Position numbers and translations under genes: made by a program
Shown: positions 1 through 6,577 of the stretch, piece after piece
Layout of the letters: each line of letters begins with the position of its first letter
How positions within the stretch are numbered: position 1 is the stretch's first letter
The notes under the pieces: model-generated
The model's database searches: none
What the model was told of the DNA's origin: nothing
The model's input: the letters and a program-made list of their open reading frames with translations, nothing else
Assembly (NCBI GenBank): GCA_937910825.1
Contig: CALEMO010000357.1
Coordinates: 1-7,913, forward strand
Direction: 5' to 3'
Source of the DNA: an uncultured Solirubrobacterales bacterium
GTDB lineage: Bacteria; Actinomycetota; Thermoleophilia; Solirubrobacterales; 70-9
DNA: 7,913 nt

Positions 1-143
1 GCCGCAAAGAGCATTACCTCGGAGAGGATGAAGATCAGGATTCCGAGGACCGTGCGATCGATCCTGGCGCTCTGGTGGGACTCCGGGGGGCCGTGGTGCT
101 CGTCCGCTTGCCCGTGGCCGGCTGCGATGCTTGCGCTTTCCAA
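1..143 (-). CDS. coxC: Cytochrome c oxidase subunit III, N-terminal part (cut by window edge)
   Basis: Start of the membrane subunit III of an aa3-type oxidase, which binds the catalytic subunit I but carries no redox metal. About 47 codons are visible; the frame runs off the left edge. A His- and Gly-rich hydrophilic leader of about 30 residues is followed by the first helix, ILIFILSEVMLFAA, where the SEVMLFA segment is typical of helix 1 in this family. No ATG or GTG lies upstream of that helix in frame. I chose TTG at 143-141 because a GAGG Shine-Dalgarno sequence (154-151) stands 7 bases before it and the start falls 2 bases after the stop of the preceding gene. It follows coxB and coxA with one gene between, as expected for an oxidase operon. 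The subunit III call is fairly sure; the exact start is less so. Confidence 0.82.
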   Translation of the reverse strand, partial: MESASIAAGHGQADEHHGPPESHQSARIDRTVLGILIFILSEVMLFA

Positions 144-145
144 AG

Positions 146-1045
146 CTATACCTCGCCGTCTTCGGTCGCATCTTCGAGCTGGGTCGCCGCAACCGGTTCT
201 CCTGCCGCTACCGTCGCCGCAACTGCCTCGCGCGACCGGCCGGCCTCGTGATGCGCAACCGGCTTCTCGGTAATTTCGCGAACCCGCCCGACCAGGTCAC
301 TCTCCAGCCAGCGGGACTGCTCGCCGCTCAGCGTGGATATCAGGATGTCGTCGACCCGATAGTGCTCAATCGCGCCACTGACCGATTCAAACGGATCCGG
401 GCTCATCGGCTGGCCGGTCGCATCGATGTCCGACCGGTACAGCGTTGCCATCAGGCCGGCCAGATCCCGGGACACTTTGTTCAGGGGCACCCCTTCGGTC
501 TGCGGCGCAATGATCGTGAACCGGTGCGGCCTGTCCTTCGAGCGTTCGAGCAGGCGCTCCGCGAGGTCCGGGGCCGAAAGCGTCTGATTGGCCACCACCA
601 GCGTATGGGTGACGTTCAGGCTGACCGAGTCATCTTCGATGCGCACCGGGATGTGGGTGATCTTCACTTCCGGTTCGAACTCACGCTCCGCCCACTCTTC
701 GAATGCGCGAAGGATCAGGCCGAAGCGGCTGTCGTACAGGCAGGAAAGCAATACCTCGGAGGGCCGGTGGCTGCGGATCGCATCGCCCAGAGCGAGGTCC
801 GAAGCCGGGTCGAGGACTTCTCCCACGGCATCGACACCGAACTCATCGAGTACCGCGAGGGTCACGTCGACCCTGCTGCGCGCCGCCTGCTTCGCTTCAT
901 CCGGGGCAAAAAGCTGTCCGGCGGTCGGCTGGTTCTGGGGGGCGACGACGACGACGTAGCTGGCTTCCGGCGCACGCTCGAGCGTATTCTGGAGCAGCTT
1001 GCGCCCTCCGGCTACTTCATTCAGGAAGAGGACCAGTGGCTTCAT
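146..1045 (-). CDS. Tandem universal-stress-like (Rossmann-type) protein inside the cox operon
   Basis: A 299-residue, probably cytoplasmic protein with no signal peptide or membrane helix. It contains two similar halves. Residues 2-133 begin with strand LVLFLNEV and reach VVVVAPQ at 31-37. Residues 147-266 begin with HTLVVANQ and reach FTIIAPQ at 176-182. Each half then has an acidic helix, a strand (EVLLSCL at 97-103, DILISTL at 233-239) and a final helix. The pattern ISTL...SRWLESDL...KPV in half two resembles, from memory, uncharacterised actinobacterial universal-stress-like proteins. The ATP-loop pattern GxxG-x9-GS/T of classical UspA is not visible. The last 33 residues are low-complexity (Ala, Glu, Asp). 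Its ATG overlaps the coxA stop as ATGA, no Shine-Dalgarno sequence is obvious, and coxC starts 2 bases after its stop, so translational coupling with the oxidase subunits is likely. Function unknown; a role in oxidase assembly or regulation is inference. Confidence 0.85.
   Translation of the reverse strand: MKPLVLFLNEVAGGRKLLQNTLERAPEASYVVVVAPQNQPTAGQLFAPDEAKQAARSRVDVTLAVLDEFGVDAVGEVLDPASDLALGDAIRSHRPSEVLLSCLYDSRFGLILRAFEEWAEREFEPEVKITHIPVRIEDDSVSLNVTHTLVVANQTLSAPDLAERLLERSKDRPHRFTIIAPQTEGVPLNKVSRDLAGLMATLYRSDIDATGQPMSPDPFESVSGAIEHYRVDDILISTLSGEQSRWLESDLVGRVREITEKPVAHHEAGRSREAVAATVAAGEPVAATQLEDATEDGEV
151..154 (-). promoter_or_regulatory. Ribosome binding site for coxC (supports TTG start)
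   Basis: GAGG on the minus strand lies inside the last codons of the tandem-domain gene, 7 bases before the TTG at 143-141. It is the main reason to prefer that unusual start, as no ATG or GTG precedes the first membrane helix of CoxC. Confidence 0.5.
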
Positions 1046-2952
1046 GAGGGTGCTGACACCGTGCTCGGTTCGGGTTCGGGCAGCTCAGCCCCTTCTTCAT
1101 CACCCATGATCGCGTGGCGGGCACCGGGTGTGCCGAATTCATAAGGGCCGCCAACGACCCGCGGGATCTGGTCGAAGTTGAAGACCGGCGGCGGCGAAGA
1201 TACCTGCCACTCAATCGTATTCGAGCGCCAGGGATTGTTCCCGGCCTTGGGCCCGAACCGCCAGCTGACGATCATGTTGTAGAAGAAGACCAGCTGAGCT
1301 GCGCCGAGGATAAAAGCGAAAACCGAGATGAAAAGGTTCCAGTCGCCGTACTGGGTGGCGTAGTCGGCCACCCTCCTCGGCATGCCGTCCATGCCAATCC
1401 AATGCATCGGCACGAAAGTCCCCCAGGTGCCAACCAGGGTTCCCCAGAAATGGACCCGACCGAGCTTTTCGTCGTACATGCGACCGGTCATTTTCGGGAA
1501 CCAGTGGTAGATACCGGCGAAGATCGTGAATACAGAGCCGCCGAAGAGCACGAAGTGGATGTGGGCGACGATGAAGTAGGTGTCTGACACCGCGATGTCG
1601 ATCGGGATCATGCCCAGCATGACGCCAGAGATCCCGCCGACAGTGAAGGTCACGATGAAGGCAAGCGAAAAGAGCATCGCAGTCGAATAGGTATGGATCT
1701 TGCCGTAGAAAAGCGTGCCCAGCCAGGAGAAGATCTTGATCCCGGTGGGCACCGCGATCAGCATGGTCGTGATCATGATCGGCACACGCAACCAGGCGAA
1801 CATGCCGGCGACGAACATGTGGTGCGCCCAGACTGAATAGCTGAGAACAACGATGCCGATCAGGGCTAGCGCCATGAGCCGGTATCCGAAGACGGGTTTT
1901 CGGGAGTGGGTAGAGATGATTTCGGAGACGATTCCGAAACCTGGCAGCATCATGATGTAGACGGCCGGATGCGAGTAGAACCAGAAGATGTGCTGGTAGC
2001 TGAGGACGTCGCCGCCCTGGAGGAACTGGAAGAAGTTCATCCCGAGGACGCGGTCAAGCAGCACCATGAACTGGGCACCGGCAACGAACGGGGTGGCTCC
2101 GACAACGAGCAGTGAAGTCGAAAGGTTGGCCCAGACCAGAAGAGGCATGCGCCAGGGGTTCATTCCGGGCGCACGCATGGTGACGATCGTGACCAGGAAG
2201 TTAAGAGCGGTTGCAATCGAAGATGCCCCTGCAAACTGCACACCTATATTGAAGAAACTCTGCCCTAACGGCGCTCCTGTTGACAGCGGCGCGTAGCCGG
2301 TCCAGCCGGCATCGAAGGAGCCGCCAGGGGCGAGGAACGAAGCGAGGAAAATTATTCCAGCAATCGGCAGAAGCCAGAAGCTGAGCGCGTTCAGCCTCGG
2401 GAATGCCATGTCCGGAGCGCCGATCATCAACGGCAGCACGTAGTTGGCCAGCCCGGCGAACACCGGGATAATGAAGAGGAAGATCATGATGACCGCGTGG
2501 GTCGAGAAAAGGCCGTTATAGGTGTTCGCAGCAACGATCTGCGCGCCCGGCTGAGCGAGCTCGGCTCGGATCAGCAGCGCGAGCACCCCCCCGATCAGGA
2601 AAAAGATCATCGTGGTGACCACATACTGGATGCCGATCACCTTGTGGTCAGTATTGAACTTGAAGTAGTCCTGCCACTTGGTGGCTCCGTGTCCGGAATG
2701 GTCTTCGGGGATGGTCGGCTTGCCCGCCGCCCAGCGGAACCAGTAATCGAACGCACCGAAACCGAATAGGAAGCCGAAGGGAGTGGTGATCAGCGGTACG
2801 ACAACGTGGGGATAGCCGGTCTGCGCGGTCTGGAACGCGTCCAAGCCCATCAGGCTGCGAAGTGCAAGCACCAGGAAGAAGCCGAAAGCGGCGCCGAGCA
2901 GCGCGCCAATCGCGCCGCGGTACCAGCCCGGTTGCTTAATCGCGTTAGCCAT
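1042..2952 (-). CDS. coxA: Cytochrome c oxidase subunit I, A2-type heme-copper oxidase
   Basis: Catalytic subunit (636 residues) that reduces O2 to water and pumps protons across the cytoplasmic membrane. All ligands are present: H152 and H466 for low-spin heme, H464 for heme a3, and H328, H377 and H378 for CuB, with Y332 placed for the His-Tyr crosslink. The D-channel entry is D181 in IGAPDMAFPRLN; the K-channel lysine is K406 in VPTGIKIFSW. Helix VI reads YSHPAVY (326-332). Its Tyr-Ser replaces the Glu of the HPEVY motif, which defines the A2 subtype. The canonical domain begins near TDHKVIG (101-107). Before it is an extension of about 100 residues with two predicted membrane segments (about 12-33 and 50-70) and a His-rich linker. 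The C-terminal tail is acidic and Pro-rich. The start is fixed by GGAGG (2965-2961), 8 bases upstream. The stop overlaps the next ATG. The alternative name is ctaD. Confidence 0.97.
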   Translation of the reverse strand: MANAIKQPGWYRGAIGALLGAAFGFFLVLALRSLMGLDAFQTAQTGYPHVVVPLITTPFGFLFGFGAFDYWFRWAAGKPTIPEDHSGHGATKWQDYFKFNTDHKVIGIQYVVTTMIFFLIGGVLALLIRAELAQPGAQIVAANTYNGLFSTHAVIMIFLFIIPVFAGLANYVLPLMIGAPDMAFPRLNALSFWLLPIAGIIFLASFLAPGGSFDAGWTGYAPLSTGAPLGQSFFNIGVQFAGASSIATALNFLVTIVTMRAPGMNPWRMPLLVWANLSTSLLVVGATPFVAGAQFMVLLDRVLGMNFFQFLQGGDVLSYQHIFWFYSHPAVYIMMLPGFGIVSEIISTHSRKPVFGYRLMALALIGIVVLSYSVWAHHMFVAGMFAWLRVPIMITTMLIAVPTGIKIFSWLGTLFYGKIHTYSTAMLFSLAFIVTFTVGGISGVMLGMIPIDIAVSDTYFIVAHIHFVLFGGSVFTIFAGIYHWFPKMTGRMYDEKLGRVHFWGTLVGTWGTFVPMHWIGMDGMPRRVADYATQYGDWNLFISVFAFILGAAQLVFFYNMIVSWRFGPKAGNNPWRSNTIEWQVSSPPPVFNFDQIPRVVGGPYEFGTPGARHAIMGDEEGAELPEPEPSTVSAPS

Positions 2953-2960
2953 TTACAAGA

Positions 2961-2965
2961 CCTCC
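2961..2965 (-). promoter_or_regulatory. Ribosome binding site of coxA
   Basis: A perfect GGAGG on the minus strand sits 8 bases before the coxA ATG and directly after the coxB stop codon (TGAT, then GGAGG). It confirms the start at 2952, and therefore that the N-terminal extension of CoxA is translated rather than a start-calling error. Confidence 0.75.
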
Positions 2966-2966
2966 A

Positions 2967-3806
2967 TCATGACTGATCGACATTTTTCTTCTCGGTTTCG
3001 TCAACCCCGCTGCCATCGATGCCGCCACTCTTTTCCTGCATTTGGCGTTCGAGCGCGAGGGCCTGATCAGCCGTAAACAAGAGGTCCTTGGGTACTTCCT
3101 GGGAAAGTCCGCTGACCCATTTTTCATAGTCGGCTTCCGACTCGACGACGACTTTCGCCCTCATGGTCGTATGGCCAAAACCACAAAGTTCTGTACAGAT
3201 CAGCTGGTAAGTGCCGATCTTGTCGGGAGTGACAATCGCTTCGGTGGTGATCCCGGGGACGTTGTCCATCTTGATCCGCCACTCCGGGACCCAGAACGAA
3301 TGCAGCACGTCCTGTGCGTTGAGCTTGAAGATCGCCTGACGGTCGACCGGCACATGGAGCTCGCCCTCGGACCATTTGTTGCCCTGCTCGGGATAGCCAA
3401 AGGTCCAGGCGAACTGCTGCGAATAGACATTGATCTCCTGTGCGTCAGAGTCCTTGTTCTCGATGTCGTTGAGGACCGCCCAGCTATAGCCACCCAGGGC
3501 GAGCACGATGATCAGCGGGATCAGGGTCCAGACGATCTCGAGCTTCGTATTGCCGTGGATCGGCAGACCATCGCTTTCATCTCCCGGTTTGACCCGCCAC
3601 TTGATCAGCGCGTAGCCGAGCGCAACGCAGACACCGGCAAAAATGTAGGACGAAATAACGATCGTGACATTGAGCAGCGTGTCGATCGGGGCGGCCGCGG
3701 TGGAGCCCGCGTCGCCGTTCCAGTCGACCTGCAGCATGAGGATCGAAATGACGGTGCCGAAAGCCAAGGTGGCGAGGACCAGTTTGAGGTACGGGAGTCG
3801 AGTCAT
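2967..3806 (-). CDS. coxB: Cytochrome c oxidase subunit II with CuA site
   Basis: Electron-entry subunit (279 residues) that takes electrons from cytochrome c at its CuA centre and passes them to subunit I. Hydrophobic segments lie at about 8-25 (signal peptide or extra helix), 46-68 and 90-110. The cupredoxin domain follows outside the membrane. CuA ligands are complete: H169, then C204, E206, C208, H212 and M215 in CTELCGFGHTTM. W134 in QQFAWTFGYP matches the aromatic electron-entry region. No CxxCH is present, so there is no fused cytochrome c domain as in caa3-type enzymes. I see no lipobox cysteine near the N-terminus. The last 50 residues form a charged tail. The ATG at 3806 has GGAAG 4 bases upstream, a rather short spacing. 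It lies 52 bases after the glycosyltransferase stop and 14 bases before coxA. The alternative name is ctaC. Confidence 0.96.
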   Translation of the reverse strand: MTRLPYLKLVLATLAFGTVISILMLQVDWNGDAGSTAAAPIDTLLNVTIVISSYIFAGVCVALGYALIKWRVKPGDESDGLPIHGNTKLEIVWTLIPLIIVLALGGYSWAVLNDIENKDSDAQEINVYSQQFAWTFGYPEQGNKWSEGELHVPVDRQAIFKLNAQDVLHSFWVPEWRIKMDNVPGITTEAIVTPDKIGTYQLICTELCGFGHTTMRAKVVVESEADYEKWVSGLSQEVPKDLLFTADQALALERQMQEKSGGIDGSGVDETEKKNVDQS

Positions 3807-3858
3807 GAGACTTCCGTGATTCTATTGAAGCGGTGGTCGAACGGTCTGTGAGGCCGCC

Positions 3859-5388
3859 TCATACATTTTCAACTGGCCGGACTTGACCTGCTGAAGCGGA
3901 AATTACGTCCTTCGCAACACCCTGCCAACTCCAATTCCGATCAGTGCAGTCGGCTATATCCCGGCCCAATTGCCGCCTTGACTCCGGATCGATCGCCAGC
4001 CAGCCGTTCACGCTGGAGGCCAGGTCGCTGACTGCAGCCGGACCAAGATCGAAGCTGATCAGCCCCGAAGCCGCCGGAACTTCCCGGCTCAGGGTCCTGG
4101 CTACCTCCGCCAGACCGGAGTGATTGGCGCAGACAGGCAATACCCCGCATGCGGCACCTTCGGCAGCGACCATGCCGAATGCCTCGGGGAAAGTACTCGG
4201 CACGACCATCGCATCCGAAGCAGGCAGCACCCCTGCCACCTCATCGTGCTCGAAGCGCCCGCCGAAGCTGACCGACCCGGCTCCGTCGATCGCCATCTGG
4301 CGGTACCCGTCGGGCGGAGATTCGAGGAAGCGACCGAGGTATTCAAGCGGCATTCGCGAACCGCCTTCGAGGCCCCTGCCCTCCTTCGCGATTTCACGAG
4401 CCGCTTCGATATCGCCATCGGCTAGTGCCGTGACCAATGCCCGCAAAGCAACCTCGTAGGCACCGAAACCGATCAGCAGCAGCCTCGCCCCCGGATTGGC
4501 GGCGTGGATCAACGGCCAGGCCGCGACCAGCAGGTCGACCCCTTTCGAAACGATCAGCTTGCCGACAAAGACGACCCGCGGGCCCTCGGCCGCTGCGTAT
4601 TCGCGAAGCGCACCGGCCGCCTCCAACTCGTCGCGCCCGAATGACGCAGAGCGCGGTGAGTCTTTGATCCGCCCGGCAAGTGCCAGCAGGCTGCCCCGAG
4701 CCGACCCTGGAGCGATCGCTGCGAATTCGTCGGTGTCGACTCCCGGTGGCCCCATCCCGGTTCTTTTCTCGAGCCCGAGCCCCGGCACGGCCTGCCAGAG
4801 GCTTGCCGCGGTGTGGTGTGAGCCGACAAGTACGGCAGCGCAGGGCTCGAGGCCCTGTCGGGCAAAAGGCTGAAATCTCGGATATGGTTTGACCGTATAT
4901 TCGAGGTCTGAGCCATGGTTTTTTACGGCATAAGGCCGTACTCCGGCCCGAGCGAAAATCACTGGACCCATGATCAGATGATTGGCGAGCGCCGCGTCCT
5001 GACCACCGATCAGCTCCTGGACGTCGTTCACCGCGGAGACGTTTACCCGGATGTAGTGCTCGATCTCGTCATCGCTCAGGCGAGGGAAGGCGCGCGCCTC
5101 AAAACCAACGTATGGGTCTTCCACATACACCGGCAACAGATTCCCGATCGGTGGCCGGTAGACCGTCACTGATCCGTCCCCGTCCGCCAGCCTCAGCTCC
5201 GTGACCGCGAGCCCTTCGTCGTCCCAAAGGCCGATCTGGTTGACCCAGCGGAGTTGCTCTGCCTCCTGGTCCTGACAGAGCAGGTGGACATCATGGCCCA
5301 GCGTCGCCAGCGCCTGCGCCAGATTCGCGTTGTAGATGTTGCTGCCGGTACCGCGCAGGAGATAGCCGTGGAATATAAGGATCTTCAT
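3859..5388 (-). CDS. Glycosyltransferase family 4 (GT-B fold)
   Basis: A 509-residue, probably cytoplasmic enzyme that should transfer a sugar from a nucleotide-sugar donor to an unknown acceptor, keeping the anomeric configuration as known for family GT4. The N-terminal Rossmann domain starts MKILIFHGYLLRGTGS with the glycine loop at 13-16; HGSD at 158-161 is a likely active-site segment. The C-terminal donor-binding domain has PPGVDTDEF (214-222), FVGKLIVSKG (274-283) with the two basic residues K277 and K282, LLLIGFGA (303-310), and the E-x7-E motif E402/E410 within PEAFGMVAAEG. Between LLLIGFGA and GGRFEHDEV (376-384) it is roughly 40 residues longer than I expect for the family. No signal peptide or membrane helix. 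ATG at 5388 has a GGAG 11 bases upstream (long spacing). It precedes coxB by 52 bases with no clear terminator, so it may be cotranscribed with the oxidase genes; acceptor and pathway cannot be read from the sequence. Confidence 0.93.
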   Translation of the reverse strand: MKILIFHGYLLRGTGSNIYNANLAQALATLGHDVHLLCQDQEAEQLRWVNQIGLWDDEGLAVTELRLADGDGSVTVYRPPIGNLLPVYVEDPYVGFEARAFPRLSDDEIEHYIRVNVSAVNDVQELIGGQDAALANHLIMGPVIFARAGVRPYAVKNHGSDLEYTVKPYPRFQPFARQGLEPCAAVLVGSHHTAASLWQAVPGLGLEKRTGMGPPGVDTDEFAAIAPGSARGSLLALAGRIKDSPRSASFGRDELEAAGALREYAAAEGPRVVFVGKLIVSKGVDLLVAAWPLIHAANPGARLLLIGFGAYEVALRALVTALADGDIEAAREIAKEGRGLEGGSRMPLEYLGRFLESPPDGYRQMAIDGAGSVSFGGRFEHDEVAGVLPASDAMVVPSTFPEAFGMVAAEGAACGVLPVCANHSGLAEVARTLSREVPAASGLISFDLGPAAVSDLASSVNGWLAIDPESRRQLGRDIADCTDRNWSWQGVAKDVISASAGQVRPVENV

Positions 5389-5407
5389 TTAGGGATATTC
5401 TCCCCCA
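5389..5407. promoter_or_regulatory. 19-base divergent start region, candidate leaderless promoter for the zinc-ribbon gene
   Basis: Only 19 bases separate the start codons of the minus-strand glycosyltransferase and the plus-strand zinc-ribbon gene. On the plus strand, TATTCT (5396-5401) fits the actinobacterial -10 pattern TAnnnT and ends 6 bases before the ATG, which would give a leaderless mRNA. No good -35 hexamer is seen at 17-18 bases. On the minus strand the same block reads GGGGGAG (5406-5400), a possible Shine-Dalgarno sequence for the glycosyltransferase. Any promoter for the latter must lie inside the zinc-ribbon coding region. This is a weak prediction. Confidence 0.25.
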
Positions 5408-5671
5408 ATGAGTCCAGTGACCAATAAACAGATGTTTCGACTGAGGGCACCTGCCTCCGGCCGCGAGGCGATCGCCCCCGCCGCAGAGGGTGTCGTCTAC
5501 CGTGATGCCGAGACCGGAGAGGCTATGGAACCGATCGCCCAGGTTCTGCCCCTGGCACCTTCGGCGTCCCGTCTACCCCGTACCCCGGTCAACCTGAGGC
5601 TGTGCCGCCGATGCGAGCAGTTGACCGCTCGTGACCTCGACCGCTGTGAATTCTGCGGACTCCCCCGCTGA
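5408..5671 (+). CDS. Small protein with C-terminal zinc ribbon, function unknown
   Basis: An 87-residue protein and the only plus-strand gene of the window. Residues 1-60 are Ala/Pro-rich and probably flexible. Residues 64-87 hold C66-x2-C69 and C80-x2-C83 with ten residues between the pairs, the layout of a small zinc ribbon, ending a few residues after the last cysteine. No membrane helix or signal peptide. The ATG at 5408 lacks a well-spaced Shine-Dalgarno sequence (AGGGA at 5391-5395 is 12 bases away) and may be leaderless. A second Met at codon 9 (5432) is an alternative start. The frame fits exactly between its two neighbours, and the cysteine pattern is unlikely by chance, which supports a real gene. 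I do not recognise the family; nucleic-acid or protein binding is only a guess. Confidence 0.68.
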   Translation: MSPVTNKQMFRLRAPASGREAIAPAAEGVVYRDAETGEAMEPIAQVLPLAPSASRLPRTPVNLRLCRRCEQLTARDLDRCEFCGLPR

Positions 5672-5674
5672 TCA
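5669..5674. other. Abutting convergent stop codons forming TGATCA
   Basis: The plus-strand zinc-ribbon gene ends with TGA at 5669-5671, and the minus-strand secreted-protein gene ends with TGA at 5674-5672. Together they make the palindrome TGATCA with no base between the two coding regions. There is no room for a dedicated terminator between them, so the transcripts should run into each other. Confidence 0.9.
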
Positions 5675-6541
5675 GCCTTCGCCGATGATCGTCGCGGTGT
5701 AGAGCAACACATTGCTGCCGTAATAACAGCCGTACTTCTTCACCGAATCGATCTTCTGCTGCGGCCTCGACTTCGCGAGTGCCTCGTTCGGGCTTCCGTC
5801 GGCGTTATTGCCGATGTTGCATTTGTCCGACGCCCGGCTGCCGCGCCAGGTGTATTCCTTTTCAGCCTGCTGACAGGCGGGCGACTCGAAGGATGATGCG
5901 TTGCAGGCGGCCGGTTTCCACATGGCGGGTGCCCAGGTCGGAATGGTCAATCCGACGACCTGGTTCTTGATCACGTTCAGCGGCGTGGAAAGCGCAAACT
6001 GCACGGTCGTTCCGAAGTAGGGGTTTAGCACCTGAATCGGGCTCTGCCGCACCATTTTGTAGCGCGGAGAACCTTTCTTCTTCTTCTCGACCTGTTTCAG
6101 AACGGCGATCCTCGCCTGGGCCGGCGAGCCAAAAACGCTGTTCAGGAAAGGTGCCTGCGCGCTGTAGGTCGTATTGCCTTTCTTGACTTCTTTGCGCGTC
6201 GGCCTGGCCAGCTTGATCGACCATGAAACGATCTTGCCGGCGAAAGGAACGACAAAATTGCGGCCCGGGCTCGTCTTGGAAAGAGCCTGATAGCCGGTTA
6301 TCTTGCCTTCGGCAGTGCATTCGCGGCGAAAATCAGTACCGCAATTCGGCTCGAGCTTCATATTGCCTTTGCCGAGAAGCGCCCTCTTGACCGCTTTGCC
6401 GTCGGCGGGCGAAATCGTGGTTGCCAGCGGCAGCACGAGGATCATCGCGAGCAGCACGGCGCCGGTGAGGAGGCGAAAACGGCCTCCCGAAAAGTGTTCA
6501 GAAAATGTTAGCTTGAGGTTAGGCATCTGAGTCTGGAACAC
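5672..6541 (-). CDS. Secreted or membrane-anchored six-cysteine protein, function unknown
   Basis: A 289-residue protein that I cannot assign to a named family. A basic, hydrophilic N-terminus (GGRFR at 19-23) is followed by a hydrophobic stretch at about 24-43, a signal peptide or anchor; GKA at 48-50 is a possible cleavage site. The exported part has six cysteines (67, 75, 213, 223, 241, 272), fitting three disulfides, and alternating hydrophobic segments such as FVVPFAGKIVSWSIKL (96-111) that suggest a beta-sandwich. A Lys-rich loop (KKKK at 153-156) lies in the middle. The longest frame starts with GTG at 6541, without a Shine-Dalgarno sequence; ATG at 6526 (codon 6) keeps the whole signal region and is an equally good start. 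It lies 36 bases after infA in the same direction and ends against the convergent zinc-ribbon gene. Confidence 0.82.
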   Translation of the reverse strand: MFQTQMPNLKLTFSEHFSGGRFRLLTGAVLLAMILVLPLATTISPADGKAVKRALLGKGNMKLEPNCGTDFRRECTAEGKITGYQALSKTSPGRNFVVPFAGKIVSWSIKLARPTRKEVKKGNTTYSAQAPFLNSVFGSPAQARIAVLKQVEKKKKGSPRYKMVRQSPIQVLNPYFGTTVQFALSTPLNVIKNQVVGLTIPTWAPAMWKPAACNASSFESPACQQAEKEYTWRGSRASDKCNIGNNADGSPNEALAKSRPQQKIDSVKKYGCYYGSNVLLYTATIIGEG

Positions 6542-6577
6542 GGCAGGGAGGGAATGGTTGCGCCGGACGGCCGCAGC

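Noticed and set aside
131..1144. Long open plus-strand frame of 337 codons
   Set aside because: It is antisense to the tandem-domain gene and the coxA end, its product is Arg-rich without domain pattern, and the minus strand shows repeated Rossmann-like halves plus ATGA coupling.
1957..1977. Apparent loss of the catalytic Glu in HPEVY of CoxA
   Set aside because: The Tyr-Ser pair before HPAVY is the normal A2-type alternative, so this is not a damaged enzyme.
3042..3851. Open plus-strand frame of 269 codons opposite coxB
   Set aside because: The minus strand encodes an unmistakable CoxB with a complete CuA site; the plus frame is a high-GC shadow rich in Asp and Arg.
3807..3858. Possible terminator or promoter between the glycosyltransferase and coxB
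   Set aside because: Only weak short inverted matches and no T-run are seen, and TAGAAT near 3820 has no -35 partner at proper spacing.
6558..6576. GC-rich hairpin after infA
   Set aside because: The stem is about 6 pairs with a bulge and no T-run follows, so it does not qualify as a terminator.
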